Source of the DNA: Gemmatimonadota bacterium
GTDB taxonomy: Bacteria > Latescibacterota > UBA2968 > UBA8231
DNA: 41,407 nt
Assembly: GCA_028875335.1 (NCBI GenBank)
Contig: JAPPEF010000195.1
Coordinates: 1-41,407 of the forward strand
Reading direction: 5' to 3'
Part shown: one piece after another, positions 32,875 to 41,091 of the stretch
Position numbering within the stretch: position 1 is the stretch's first letter
Layout: each line of letters starts with the position of its first letter
Program-made: the position numbers and the translations under genes
The notes under the pieces: generated by a model
What the model saw: the letters and a program-made list of their open reading frames with translations, nothing else
Databases searched by the model: none
Told to the model about the DNA's origin: nothing

Positions 32875-33081
32875 TCAGAATTTCGCGTTTTCTTCGTCGT
32901 CCGACGCAAAATCCTCGTCTTCTTCCCCAGGCACTTCGTAAATCCACCCGCAATTTGGACACAAGGGATATTCCGCATCCTCCCGACGGGTTTGGCATTG
33001 GGGGCACCGCTGGCCAAAGGGCGACCAGAACTTCAGCACCACGACAATTAGCAGTAAAACCGCCAACAAGGTGTAGAGCAT
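32875..33081 (-). CDS. small membrane-anchored zinc-ribbon protein
   Basis: 68 residues. Residues 1-17 (MLYTLLAVLLLIVVVLK) form one membrane helix. Then C26-P-Q-C29 and C41-P-N-C44 make a rubredoxin-like zinc ribbon, followed by an acidic tail (EEDEDFASDDEE). ATG 33081 has GGAGGAGG upstream. Such proteins are common but unassigned. It follows the GDPD gene by 21 bases and is separated from the next gene by a promoter. Confidence 0.75.
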   Translation of the reverse strand: MLYTLLAVLLLIVVVLKFWSPFGQRCPQCQTRREDAEYPLCPNCGWIYEVPGEEDEDFASDDEENAKF

Positions 33082-33102
33082 CTGGGCCTCCTCCCCGGCT
33101 TC

Positions 33103-33951
33103 TTAGCGACGCCTCTTGGCGGCCTTGAGCTTGCGCAATTGACGGCGGCGGCCCCAGCGGCTGCGCTTGACGCGCTGACCCAAGGGCGGCCGCAGTTGCC
33201 CGTCGGCGACCAGTTCGTCGAGTACTCGATTGAGCAGGTCTGGCCGATTGGTGATGATCCCTTGCACTCCCATCATCGCCAAATCGCGCATGGCAATGTC
33301 CTCATCAACAGTCCAAGCCCAGACCGCAATGCCCCGCTGGCGCATCTCTTCGAGGAAGGGCGGGGTCAGCGCCGCGTACCACATCGCCAGCGCGTTGGCC
33401 CCCACTTGCAGCACTTGGCGCACGAGGCGGCGCGCGCGAACCCGCGAGGGCGTGGCCGGCAACTGGCCAACCAACAGCGCGGTGGGCAGGGTCGGCGCGA
33501 GCAAATTGAGCCGCTGGACGGTTTGCGGATTGAACGCTTGCACCACGACGCGCTCCGTTGCATTCGCCGCTTCAATCACCTGGAGGACGCGCTCGGCAAT
33601 GCCGTCGGCCTTGATCTCTATCAGCACGAGGGCCTGATTCCGCGCTAAGTCGAGCACGTCTTCGAGCAAGGGCACGCGCTCGCCGGCAAAATCAGCGCTA
33701 AACCAGCGGCCAGCATCAAATTGGCGCACTTCCTCGCCCAAGAGGTCGGCGACCAACCCGGTGCCATCAGTCGTCCGGTCAAGTGCTGCGTCGTGCAGGA
33801 CTACGATCTGGCCATCGCGGGTAGCATGGACGTCGATTTCGAGGATATCGACGCCGATCTGGAGGGCCTTTTCGCAAGCGGCCAATGTGTTCTCGGGTGC
33901 CAACCCTGGATCGGATGCGCCGCGATGGGCAATGCGCAGGGGAGTGATCAT
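33103..33951 (-). CDS. glycerophosphodiester phosphodiesterase
   Basis: 282 residues, a TIM-barrel GDPD. The active site is visible: H9-R10-G, E20-N21-T, E38-x-D40 and H53-D54, the metal- and phosphate-binding set. It releases sn-glycerol 3-phosphate from glycerophosphodiesters. No signal peptide, so the UgpQ-like cytosolic type. Unusually, the last about 24 residues are strongly basic (from RVKRSRWGRRRQLRK on), which may bind nucleic acid or membrane. It starts one base after the phosphoglycerate mutase stop. Confidence 0.92.
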   Translation of the reverse strand: MITPLRIAHRGASDPGLAPENTLAACEKALQIGVDILEIDVHATRDGQIVVLHDAALDRTTDGTGLVADLLGEEVRQFDAGRWFSADFAGERVPLLEDVLDLARNQALVLIEIKADGIAERVLQVIEAANATERVVVQAFNPQTVQRLNLLAPTLPTALLVGQLPATPSRVRARRLVRQVLQVGANALAMWYAALTPPFLEEMRQRGIAVWAWTVDEDIAMRDLAMMGVQGIITNRPDLLNRVLDELVADGQLRPPLGQRVKRSRWGRRRQLRKLKAAKRRR

Positions 33952-33952
33952 C

Positions 33953-35161
33953 TCAAGCGCCGAATTTGTCGAGCCGGCGCGCGTGGGCCAGCGCGAGGGC
34001 TATCAAGCTAGTCGCTGGTACGACTCCGAGACAGCCGACGCTGCAACCGCGCTCGGAAAATTCATCTGTCGCGTCGGCCAACGCCCATTGGCTGGCTATA
34101 ACCGTAGGCACGGGGTGCCAACTATGGCTGCGCATAATCGACGGGGTCGAATGGTCGCCGGTGACGATGAGCACCTCGGGCTGCAGTGCGATCAACCTCG
34201 GAATGTAGGTATCCAACTCCTCTAGCAGCCGCACCTTCAAGTCAAAATCGCCGTCCTCGCCCGCGCTGTCGGTCTTCTTTACGTGGACGTAGAAAAAGTC
34301 GTAGTCCGCGTAGCTATTTTCGAGCAAGGCGAACTCGGATTCGAGGTCCCAGCCGACCTCTTCGACATCCATACCTACTGCGCCGGCCACGCCGCGGTAC
34401 ATGGGATATCCGGCAATGCCCAGGGCTTTCAGCCCGTAAGCCTCGTCCATCGACATCAGCTCTGGATAGCGACCAAATCCCCGCAGCAGCACCATGTTGG
34501 CCGGGTGTTCGTCGGCGAGCAAGGCGGCGGCTTGCGCTAAAAAGGCATTGGCTACTTCGACGGTGCGCTCGGAATCCGGCGCGAGTGCCGACAGGGGCTT
34601 GGGCGGCACGCCCGTCATCTGTGGGTCCGAATCCGAGACTTGGTCGCCCAAGTCCGCACCGCGCAACACCACGCCGGCGCGATACTCCATCTCAGCGGCG
34701 ACCTGCACCTCCACTCTAGGCACTGCGATCTCTCTTAGCACTTCGCAAAGCTGACGGCCTTTTTCCGTGGGGATGCGGCCGGCGCGGCGGTCGCACACCC
34801 GTCCCGCAGCATCCACCGTGCAAAAATTGAGGCGCGCCGCCACATCGCCGCGGGCAAAGTCCAGCCCCAAGCCGAGGGCCGAAAGGGCACCGCGACCGAT
34901 CTGATTCTGCCAAGGATCGTAGCCAAAGAGAGCTAAGTGAGCCGGGCCGCTGCCTGGGGTAAAGCCACCTCCTAAAGGCGAAATCAGGCCGCAGGTACCC
35001 CCCTTGGCCAACGCGTCCAAGTTGGGCAAGCGGGCCGTCTCCAACTCGGACTTGCCCGTGGCGGGATGGGCTAACCCGCCCAAGCCATCGACGACCAACA
35101 GGACGATCTTGGCGTCGCTGTCCCGGATGCACAACTCCTTGGTGTATTGGGAACTTATCAC
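33953..35161 (-). CDS. apgM: archaeal-type cofactor-independent phosphoglycerate mutase
   Basis: About 402 residues of the alkaline-phosphatase superfamily, matching ApgM over its length. IVLLVVDGLGG near the start holds the metal Asp, and SPLGGGFTPGSGPAHLALFGY contains (in its second half) the Ser nucleophile region. ARLNFCTVD, then DFFYVHVKKTDSAGEDGD and LIVTGDHSTPSIMRSHSWHP supply the remaining metal ligands. It interconverts 3- and 2-phosphoglycerate in glycolysis. GTG 35161 with GGAG nine bases upstream is preferred; TTG 35176 would add five residues. It begins the mutase-GDPD pair. Confidence 0.9.
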   Translation of the reverse strand: MISSQYTKELCIRDSDAKIVLLVVDGLGGLAHPATGKSELETARLPNLDALAKGGTCGLISPLGGGFTPGSGPAHLALFGYDPWQNQIGRGALSALGLGLDFARGDVAARLNFCTVDAAGRVCDRRAGRIPTEKGRQLCEVLREIAVPRVEVQVAAEMEYRAGVVLRGADLGDQVSDSDPQMTGVPPKPLSALAPDSERTVEVANAFLAQAAALLADEHPANMVLLRGFGRYPELMSMDEAYGLKALGIAGYPMYRGVAGAVGMDVEEVGWDLESEFALLENSYADYDFFYVHVKKTDSAGEDGDFDLKVRLLEELDTYIPRLIALQPEVLIVTGDHSTPSIMRSHSWHPVPTVIASQWALADATDEFSERGCSVGCLGVVPATSLIALALAHARRLDKFGA

Positions 35162-35202
35162 GTTCTCATGCTCCAACTTTCTAACTGACGTTACGCACCC
35201 GG

Positions 35203-35231
35203 GTAGGGGGCGGTTTCAAACCGCCCCCTAC
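35203..35231. repeat. 29-base perfect palindrome overlapping the recJ stop
   Basis: GTAGGGGGCGGTTT (35203-35216) and AAACCGCCCCCTAC (35218-35231) are perfect reverse complements with one base between. It ends on the last base of the recJ stop codon, so it can act as a transcript-end hairpin. The preceding GACGTTACGCA (35187-35197) also occurs at 2525-2535 next to the other hairpin element, hinting at one repeat family. Confidence 0.65.
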
Positions 35232-36898
35232 TACCGCAAGTACAAGTCCTTGATAACCATCTGCACGGCACCGTTGCCGGTATAGGTGTCTGCCTCCAAC
35301 TCGAAAGCCGCGTTCAGCCGGTCGCCCGGCCGCACCTGATCCGCGAGGTCTTTTTGGTTCCACCACAGCGCGGCACAGCGGCGACCACCCACCTCCAATT
35401 CGGCCTTGAAGTGGCGGCCGTCGGTGCCGATCTGCCGCGACCAGACGACCCGGCAGTCCTCGAGAGCAAAAACCGGACGCCGGTGTCCATTGCCAAAAGG
35501 CTCTAGCGCGGCGAGTCGCTCCACCGTGTCTAGCGTCAAATCGGCCGGTTTGAGCATCAGGTCGATGTCCAAGACGGGTTGTAGCGCCTCGGCACTGATG
35601 TGGGTGTTAGCGTGGTCGATCAGTGCGAGGCGAAAGCCCTCAAAGGCGTCAACCGCGAGTGAGAAACCCGCGGCTGCCGGATGGCCGCCATGCGTCTTCA
35701 AGTGCTCTTCGCAGGCGTGGATTCCCTCGCTGATGTCGTAGCCTCGGATGCTGCGCGCCGAGCCTACGCAGAGGCCGCGGTCGCTGCCTTGGGTACACAC
35801 CACTGCGGGGCGGGCGTATTTTTCGCACAACTTGCTGGCCAACAGGCCGACGATCCCCAAATTCCACTCCCCCAGCACCACGATAATGTGGTCCTCCACA
35901 TCCTCCTCCGGGCCGACCTGTTCCTCGACCTCCCGTATGCCTTCGCGCTGCCAGGCTTGCCGCTGGGAGTTGAGCCGGTTGAGTTCGTCGGCCAACTGCG
36001 CGGCCTCGCCCTCGTTTGCGGAACGCAAAAGCTGCAGCGCTATATCGGGCGTCTTCAAGCGACCGGCGACATTGATCCGCGGCCCCAAACGAAAACCCAA
36101 ACTGGCAGCATCAAGGGACTGGTCTCGGGAGTTGGACACCTGCTTGAGCGCGCGCAGACCGAGGCGGTTGGTGCGCTGAAGGATCTGCAGACCGCGCTGG
36201 ATAAACAGGCGATTTTCCCCCAGCACGGGCACGACATCGGCCACTGTCCCCAAGGCTACAAGATCGAGCAATTCGTTGAGATAGCGGCGGCGCTCTTCGC
36301 CGGCGAGAAAGGCCTCGCTGAGGGCCTGCACCAGCTTGAAGGTGACGCCAACGCCGGCCAAGTCTTTGAAAGGATACGCGCAATCGCGGCGATTGGGATT
36401 GATGATGGCATGGGCGCGCGGCAGTTCGGCGAGCTGCTGGTGGTGATCGACCACGACTACCTCCACGCCGCGCGTCTCGGCCAGATCTAGCGCATCGTAA
36501 GCCGAAATGCCGTTGTCAACCGTGACGATGACGCACGCACCCTTTGCTATGGCGCGCTCGACTCCGGGCGGCTTGAGGCCATACCCGTCCTTGTGGCGAT
36601 CGGGCAAGAGGCAGTCGCAGTCGGCATCCACGCGCTCGAGGAAATCCATCAGCACGGTGGTACTGCAAACCCCATCGACGTCGTAGTCGCCGTACACGAC
36701 GATCTTCTCGCGGGCTCGCACGGCGCGTTCTAGGCGTTCAACCGCCGCTGCCATGTCCTGCATTTGCTCGGGCAGATGCAGGGCTTCGGGGCCGACTTGC
36801 AACTCGGCGCGGGTCAGGCCGCGGCCGGCGAGCAGATCATCAATTAAGCTATCGTACGGGTCGTCGCGGATGACATTCCAGACCGGATACCGGCGCAT
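35231..36898 (-). CDS. recJ: single-stranded-DNA exonuclease RecJ
   Basis: 555 residues. DHH-family motifs are complete: VVYGDYDVDG (68-76), VTVDNGIS (126-132), VVDHHQQ with D151-H-H153, LVALGTVADVVPV, the RINVAGR loop and HGGHPAAAGF of the DHHA1 domain, then the OB fold. RecJ degrades single-stranded DNA 5' to 3' in recombination and mismatch repair. ATG 36898 (MRRYPVWNV) is preferred over TTG 36913. It is the most upstream gene of the minus-strand train and is divergent from the secreted gene at 37069. Confidence 0.95.
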   Translation of the reverse strand: MRRYPVWNVIRDDPYDSLIDDLLAGRGLTRAELQVGPEALHLPEQMQDMAAAVERLERAVRAREKIVVYGDYDVDGVCSTTVLMDFLERVDADCDCLLPDRHKDGYGLKPPGVERAIAKGACVIVTVDNGISAYDALDLAETRGVEVVVVDHHQQLAELPRAHAIINPNRRDCAYPFKDLAGVGVTFKLVQALSEAFLAGEERRRYLNELLDLVALGTVADVVPVLGENRLFIQRGLQILQRTNRLGLRALKQVSNSRDQSLDAASLGFRLGPRINVAGRLKTPDIALQLLRSANEGEAAQLADELNRLNSQRQAWQREGIREVEEQVGPEEDVEDHIIVVLGEWNLGIVGLLASKLCEKYARPAVVCTQGSDRGLCVGSARSIRGYDISEGIHACEEHLKTHGGHPAAAGFSLAVDAFEGFRLALIDHANTHISAEALQPVLDIDLMLKPADLTLDTVERLAALEPFGNGHRRPVFALEDCRVVWSRQIGTDGRHFKAELEVGGRRCAALWWNQKDLADQVRPGDRLNAAFELEADTYTGNGAVQMVIKDLYLR

Positions 36899-37068
36899 AA
36901 TTATCTTAGACAATTCACATATATCTGGGAGTTAGTATGACGCGGCTTACACAATAATAAAACGCGGCAAAATCCGGTCAAGGCGAGGCTGACATGCTTG
37001 CCTAGACGCTAGTGTTGCGTACATTTATCTGCTGTACTTTTTTGAACTTAATCACTCGGGAAAAACAC

Positions 37069-38277
37069 ATGTTCCTCTGCTATATAGTCCTCCTCAGCGT
37101 TGTCGCGTCACCTCACCTTGCGCCGGCCGGCCCCAACGCAGACGCGGAAATTTTCATCGGCGAAGAAGGCCCCTTCTGCGGATTTACAGCGAACAGCACC
37201 GTGGAGTTCAGCGTCTCAGCGCGCAACATGAGCGGCGTGCGCCAAGTCAAATTCGAGTTTAGCTGGGAGCCAGCCAACGCCATCGCCGAGGTCTCAGGTG
37301 CGATAAGCGAGACGGCGAAGGCCAATTCCTTTATCGCCCCAGGGCCACCGCAGATAAAAGGCCAAACCGCCCAATGGGGCATCGCGACCCTCGGTGGTAC
37401 AGGGATAGAGGGCGAGGGCCATCTCGCCAGCATGGCTTTCACCTTGGCCGACTCTATCAGCGACATCACACCCATAGACATCTACCTCGATGTGGTGTCG
37501 CTCGGGCCTTCTTTTAATGAGCGCGACGACATCCGTCCCCAAGTCGCGTTCTTGCGCAATTACTGCGACGCCGAGGGACAGGCCTTGCCGGATGGCATCT
37601 TCTTCCGCTCGGTCGGACAACCCCCCTCCTTTTCAGCAGCCGGCACTGGCGGCGTAGCCGACAGCAGCGCAGGAGAAATACTCGTGTCGGCGCGCCTTTT
37701 ACAGGCTGGGTACTTCCGCGCCGGCGCGGCCTTTACTTGGGATATTACCAACCCTGGACCAGGTTCGGCGTACGCGTTCGTCAACGGCGAGGCCATCCTC
37801 ATTCCGGCTGGCGCGACCCAGCAGGTGACGACCACCAGCGACGAGCGCGGCCTGTCCTACCTACTTCTCGACGCGGAACAGGAAACCACGCTCGTTTTCA
37901 AAACCTGCGCCGAAGGCTCGTGCGCTGAAAGCCAAGTAGGATGGGGGGACGTTGCCACATCCATCTCAGATCCGTCCGGCTTCGCTCTGCCGCGCGAGCT
38001 CTTCCTTGCGCCGAACTACCCCAATCCCTTTAACGCCGGCACCTCCATCCTCTTCGCCATCCCCGAGGGAGGGCCTCGCTTTGCTCAAATCGACATCTTC
38101 AACCTAATGGGCCAAAAGGTGGCCACGCCTTTTGCGGCGAGCACAGCCCCGGGGCGGCACGTGGTCCACTGGGATAGCCAGTCGGCAACTGGTGCGCCTG
38201 CGGCTAGCGGCCTCTACATCTACCGCTTGCGGACGGATTCGGCCGAACTGCACCGTCCCATGCTTCTCTTGCGCTAA
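37069..38277 (+). CDS. secreted protein with cohesin-like and FlgD-type domains
   Basis: 402 residues. MFLCYIVLLSVVASPHLAPA is a short signal peptide. Residues about 25-150 resemble a cohesin-like beta domain (STVEFSVSARNMSGVRQVKF, GEGHLASMAFTL). A second beta region follows. The last 85 residues begin APNYPNPFNAGTSILFAIP and end YIYRLRT plus a short basic tail, the FlgD Ig-like / type IX-like C-terminal module also seen on the 13803 protein. ATG 37069 is chosen; GTG 37012 would put a hydrophilic stretch before the leader. It converges on nothing and the rsmB gene starts 3 bases after its stop. Confidence 0.78.
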   Translation: MFLCYIVLLSVVASPHLAPAGPNADAEIFIGEEGPFCGFTANSTVEFSVSARNMSGVRQVKFEFSWEPANAIAEVSGAISETAKANSFIAPGPPQIKGQTAQWGIATLGGTGIEGEGHLASMAFTLADSISDITPIDIYLDVVSLGPSFNERDDIRPQVAFLRNYCDAEGQALPDGIFFRSVGQPPSFSAAGTGGVADSSAGEILVSARLLQAGYFRAGAAFTWDITNPGPGSAYAFVNGEAILIPAGATQQVTTTSDERGLSYLLLDAEQETTLVFKTCAEGSCAESQVGWGDVATSISDPSGFALPRELFLAPNYPNPFNAGTSILFAIPEGGPRFAQIDIFNLMGQKVATPFAASTAPGRHVVHWDSQSATGAPAASGLYIYRLRTDSAELHRPMLLLR

Positions 38278-38280
38278 ACC

Positions 38281-39597
38281 GTGCGCCCTCCCGACCTTGC
38301 CCGTCTTGCAGCAGCGCGCCTGCTCCGCGACTTAGAGCGGCAAGCCCAGCCTTTCGACGAACTGCTACAAGCTCTTGACGAGAGCTTGCCGACCAACCGC
38401 GATGCGCGCTTCGCCCGTCAGCTAGTCCTCGGTGCGGTGCGATGGCAGAAGCGGCTCGATTGGATCATCGCCACCTGCTGTGCGCGCCCGGTCGCCCAAC
38501 TCTCGCCCTGGGCCCGCCACATCCTGCGCCTCGGCACCTATCAACTCTTCTGGCTCGACCGCGTGCCTCAGTCCGCGGCCGTCCATACTTCGGTTGAGCT
38601 AGCCAAGCACCTGACGCACCAAGGTATCGCCTCACTCGTCAACGCCGTGCTCCGCAATTTGCTGCGGCAACGCGCGCGGATAAGCTACCCCGATCAGCAG
38701 CAGACCCCGACGCGCTACCTAGCGGTGTATCACTCTCATCCCGAATGGCTGGTCGAGCGCTGGGTCGGCCGCTGGAGCCGCGAACTCGTCGAGCATTTGC
38801 TCGCGGCCAACAACGAGCCCGCCGCACTCAATATCTACCTCAATCCACTGCGCGCCGGCCGCGAAACCGTCTCCGAACTCGATCTAGTTCCGGTCGGGTC
38901 GAGACCGGGCTTTTATAAAGCGGCAAATGGCGCAGATCTCTTTGCCTCGCGCGCATACCAGCAAGGACAATTTCAAGTCCAAGACCCCAACGCCGGCTTG
39001 GCCGTGGCCCTGCTCGACCCGCAGCCGGGCGAATGCCTACTCGACTTGTGCAGCGCACCTGGCGGCAAGGCCGTGCAAGCCGCCATCGCCATGGCCGACC
39101 GCGGCTGGATCGTAGCCGCCGACATTTCGCTGCCGCGGCTCAATCGAGTGCGCGAAAACGCCCAACGTCTGCGCCTGCGCGCCATCCGTCCGGTGGTCCG
39201 CGACGGCACAACCCCCGGGTGCGGTGCCTTCGACCGCGTCCTCGCCGATGTTCCCTGCAGTGCCACCGGCGTATTGGGACGGCGACCAGATGCTCGCTGG
39301 CGTCGCAAGCCAGCCGAATTTGCCGCCTTGACGAAGCGCCAACAGGTGCTCATCCAACGCGCGTACGAGCACGTGCGGCCCGGCGGCGTCTTGGTGTATA
39401 GCACCTGTAGCTTGGAAGAAGAGGAAAACGAAGCCATTGTCGAGCGCTTCTTAAAGCAGACCCCAACCGCTCAGCTAGAGCGCGCCGATGCCCACTTCCC
39501 TACCCAACCTTGGGCCGGCCGCTACGTACTGACCATACCGGGCCAACACGCCGGCGACGGTAGTTTTGCCGCGCGCATCCGCAAGGCCGCATCGTGA
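38281..39597 (+). CDS. rsmB: 16S rRNA m5C967 methyltransferase
   Basis: 438 residues. The N-terminal NusB-like RNA-binding domain (to about residue 140) is followed by the SAM-dependent RsmB core: LDLCSAPGGKAVQ, then DVPCSATG with C326 (motif IV) and YSTCSLEEEEN with catalytic C376 (motif VI). It methylates C967 of 16S rRNA. Start GTG 38281, three bases after the previous stop. Its TGA overlaps the GTG of the next gene by three bases. The order rsmB - PASTA protein - rpe recalls the rsmB-kinase-rpe cluster of Firmicutes. Confidence 0.94.
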   Translation: MRPPDLARLAAARLLRDLERQAQPFDELLQALDESLPTNRDARFARQLVLGAVRWQKRLDWIIATCCARPVAQLSPWARHILRLGTYQLFWLDRVPQSAAVHTSVELAKHLTHQGIASLVNAVLRNLLRQRARISYPDQQQTPTRYLAVYHSHPEWLVERWVGRWSRELVEHLLAANNEPAALNIYLNPLRAGRETVSELDLVPVGSRPGFYKAANGADLFASRAYQQGQFQVQDPNAGLAVALLDPQPGECLLDLCSAPGGKAVQAAIAMADRGWIVAADISLPRLNRVRENAQRLRLRAIRPVVRDGTTPGCGAFDRVLADVPCSATGVLGRRPDARWRRKPAEFAALTKRQQVLIQRAYEHVRPGGVLVYSTCSLEEEENEAIVERFLKQTPTAQLERADAHFPTQPWAGRYVLTIPGQHAGDGSFAARIRKAAS

Positions 39598-40367
39598 AAA
39601 GCTTCCTCCGCCAATTGGTCCTACTCGCGGCGGGTGCATTCCTCGCCGGCATCATCGCCCTCGTTCTGATCGACAAGATCGTCATGCCGCACCTAGTCGA
39701 CACGCCCAGCGTCCAAGTCCCCGATCTCAAGGGCCTTTCTGCGCCCGAGGTATCCGCCCGCCTCGCCGAAGCAGGACTGAAGATGACCATCGGCGATTCG
39801 CTACACCACGAAACCGTCCCCGCCGACGCGATTGTCGATCAAGACCCCAGTGTTGGGCAATTGGTCAAAGAAGGGCGGCGCGTCGTCTTGACCGTGAGCA
39901 AGGGGCCGCGCTATTACGCGGCCCCCGACGTGCGGCGCGTCAGTCTGCGCGAGGCGCGTTTGCAGCTAGAGGGGAACCAGCTCAACGTCGGCCAAATTCT
40001 CTACCGCTCCTCAGATGCCCTCCCCGAGGGCGCTATCGTCGAGCAGTCACCCCCTCCCGGCGCTCAACTCGCCTTGGGCAGTTCGGTTGATCTTTGGGTC
40101 AGCAACGGCTCACCCGCAGCCCTCAAGCGCGTCCCGAATCTAATCGGCCTGTCTATCGGAGTTGTGGAGGATACCTTGCGCAAGTACGAAATGCGCATTG
40201 GCCATATTGCCAAGCGCATCGACGAGCAAAAACGCGTCGGCACAGTCCTGACGCAATCGCCGCCGAGCGGGCAACGCATCCCGCGCCACAGCCGCATCGA
40301 CCTCGTCGTCAGTGCCGCAGCTCCACCCCCGGAACCGGACGCCTTCGACAACTGGGAGGAACCATGA
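39594..40367 (+). CDS. membrane-anchored protein with three PASTA domains
   Basis: 257 residues. Residues 8-27 (QLVLLAAGAFLAGIIALVLI) form one membrane helix with a short cytoplasmic start. Three PASTA domains follow: VPDLKGLSAPEVSARLAEAG, then APDVRRVSLREARLQLEGN, then VPNLIGLSIGVVEDTLRKY, each closed by a QSPPPG/QDPSVG-type turn. PASTA domains bind peptidoglycan fragments. No kinase or penicillin-binding domain is attached. GTG 39594 overlaps the rsmB stop; its own stop overlaps the rpe start (ATGA). It acts on the outer face of the membrane. Confidence 0.9.
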   Translation: MKSFLRQLVLLAAGAFLAGIIALVLIDKIVMPHLVDTPSVQVPDLKGLSAPEVSARLAEAGLKMTIGDSLHHETVPADAIVDQDPSVGQLVKEGRRVVLTVSKGPRYYAAPDVRRVSLREARLQLEGNQLNVGQILYRSSDALPEGAIVEQSPPPGAQLALGSSVDLWVSNGSPAALKRVPNLIGLSIGVVEDTLRKYEMRIGHIAKRIDEQKRVGTVLTQSPPSGQRIPRHSRIDLVVSAAAPPPEPDAFDNWEEP

Positions 40368-41011
40368 ACGCCACGCGCATCGGCCCTTCTCTCTTGGCCG
40401 CCGACTTCGCCCGCCTAGCCGAGGACATCGGCCGCGTCGAGCGCGGAGGGGCTGATTTTCTCCATCTCGACGTAATGGACGGGCACTTCGTCCCCAACAT
40501 CAGCTTTGGCCTGCCGGTCGTCGCGGCCGTGCGCCAAACCACCCGCCTCGAACTCAACACGCACCTGATGCTGCAAGACCCCTTGCCCTTTATCGGCCCC
40601 TTCAAAGAGGCAGGTGCCGACTCGCTCGTCGTCCACGTGGAACTCGAATCCCCCCAAGCCGTACTCGACGCCATTCGCCAGCACGGTCTCCAGTGCGGCC
40701 TCGCGGTCAATCCAAACACGCCCGTCTCTGCCCTCTACCCCTATCTCGACGAGCTCGATTCGGCCTTGGTCATGTCCGTGGAGCCGGGATTTGGCGGCCA
40801 AGCCTTCCAGCCCGCCGCCCTCGACAAAATCCACGACCTGTGCGCTGAAATCGAGCGCCGTGGGCTAGACATACCCGTCGGCATTGACGGCGGCGTTCAT
40901 CCCGGCAACGCCGCCGACTGCCGCAGTGCCGGTGCCCAGTGCCTAGTGGCTGGCTCAGCCGTCTTCAACTCTCCTGACCCCGCCCGCGTTATTGCCGACC
41001 TACGCGGCTGA
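40364..41011 (+). CDS. rpe: ribulose-phosphate 3-epimerase
   Basis: 215 residues, a full TIM-barrel epimerase of the pentose-phosphate pathway. Motifs: GPSLLAADF, HLDVMDGHFVPNISFG (catalytic Asp and metal His), HLMLQDP, VMSVEPGFGGQ and GIDGGV with the second catalytic Asp. It interconverts ribulose 5-phosphate and xylulose 5-phosphate. ATG 40364 has GGAGGA at 40356-40361 and overlaps the PASTA gene stop. An AT-rich promoter region for ffh follows. Confidence 0.96.
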   Translation: MNATRIGPSLLAADFARLAEDIGRVERGGADFLHLDVMDGHFVPNISFGLPVVAAVRQTTRLELNTHLMLQDPLPFIGPFKEAGADSLVVHVELESPQAVLDAIRQHGLQCGLAVNPNTPVSALYPYLDELDSALVMSVEPGFGGQAFQPAALDKIHDLCAEIERRGLDIPVGIDGGVHPGNAADCRSAGAQCLVAGSAVFNSPDPARVIADLRG

Positions 41012-41021
41012 CCTGCCTCTG

Positions 41022-41050
41022 TTGCTATATCTATATATTAAATTTATATT
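41022..41050 (+). promoter_or_regulatory. sigma-70-type promoter of ffh
   Basis: TTGCTA (41022-41027), a 17-base AT-rich spacer, TATATT (41045-41050), 42 bases before the ffh ATG. The abrupt AT-rich patch in GC-rich surroundings supports a promoter. Confidence 0.6.
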
Positions 41051-41091
41051 TTAGCTTCTTTGTCGCATTCTACCACTCGACGCATCGGCCC

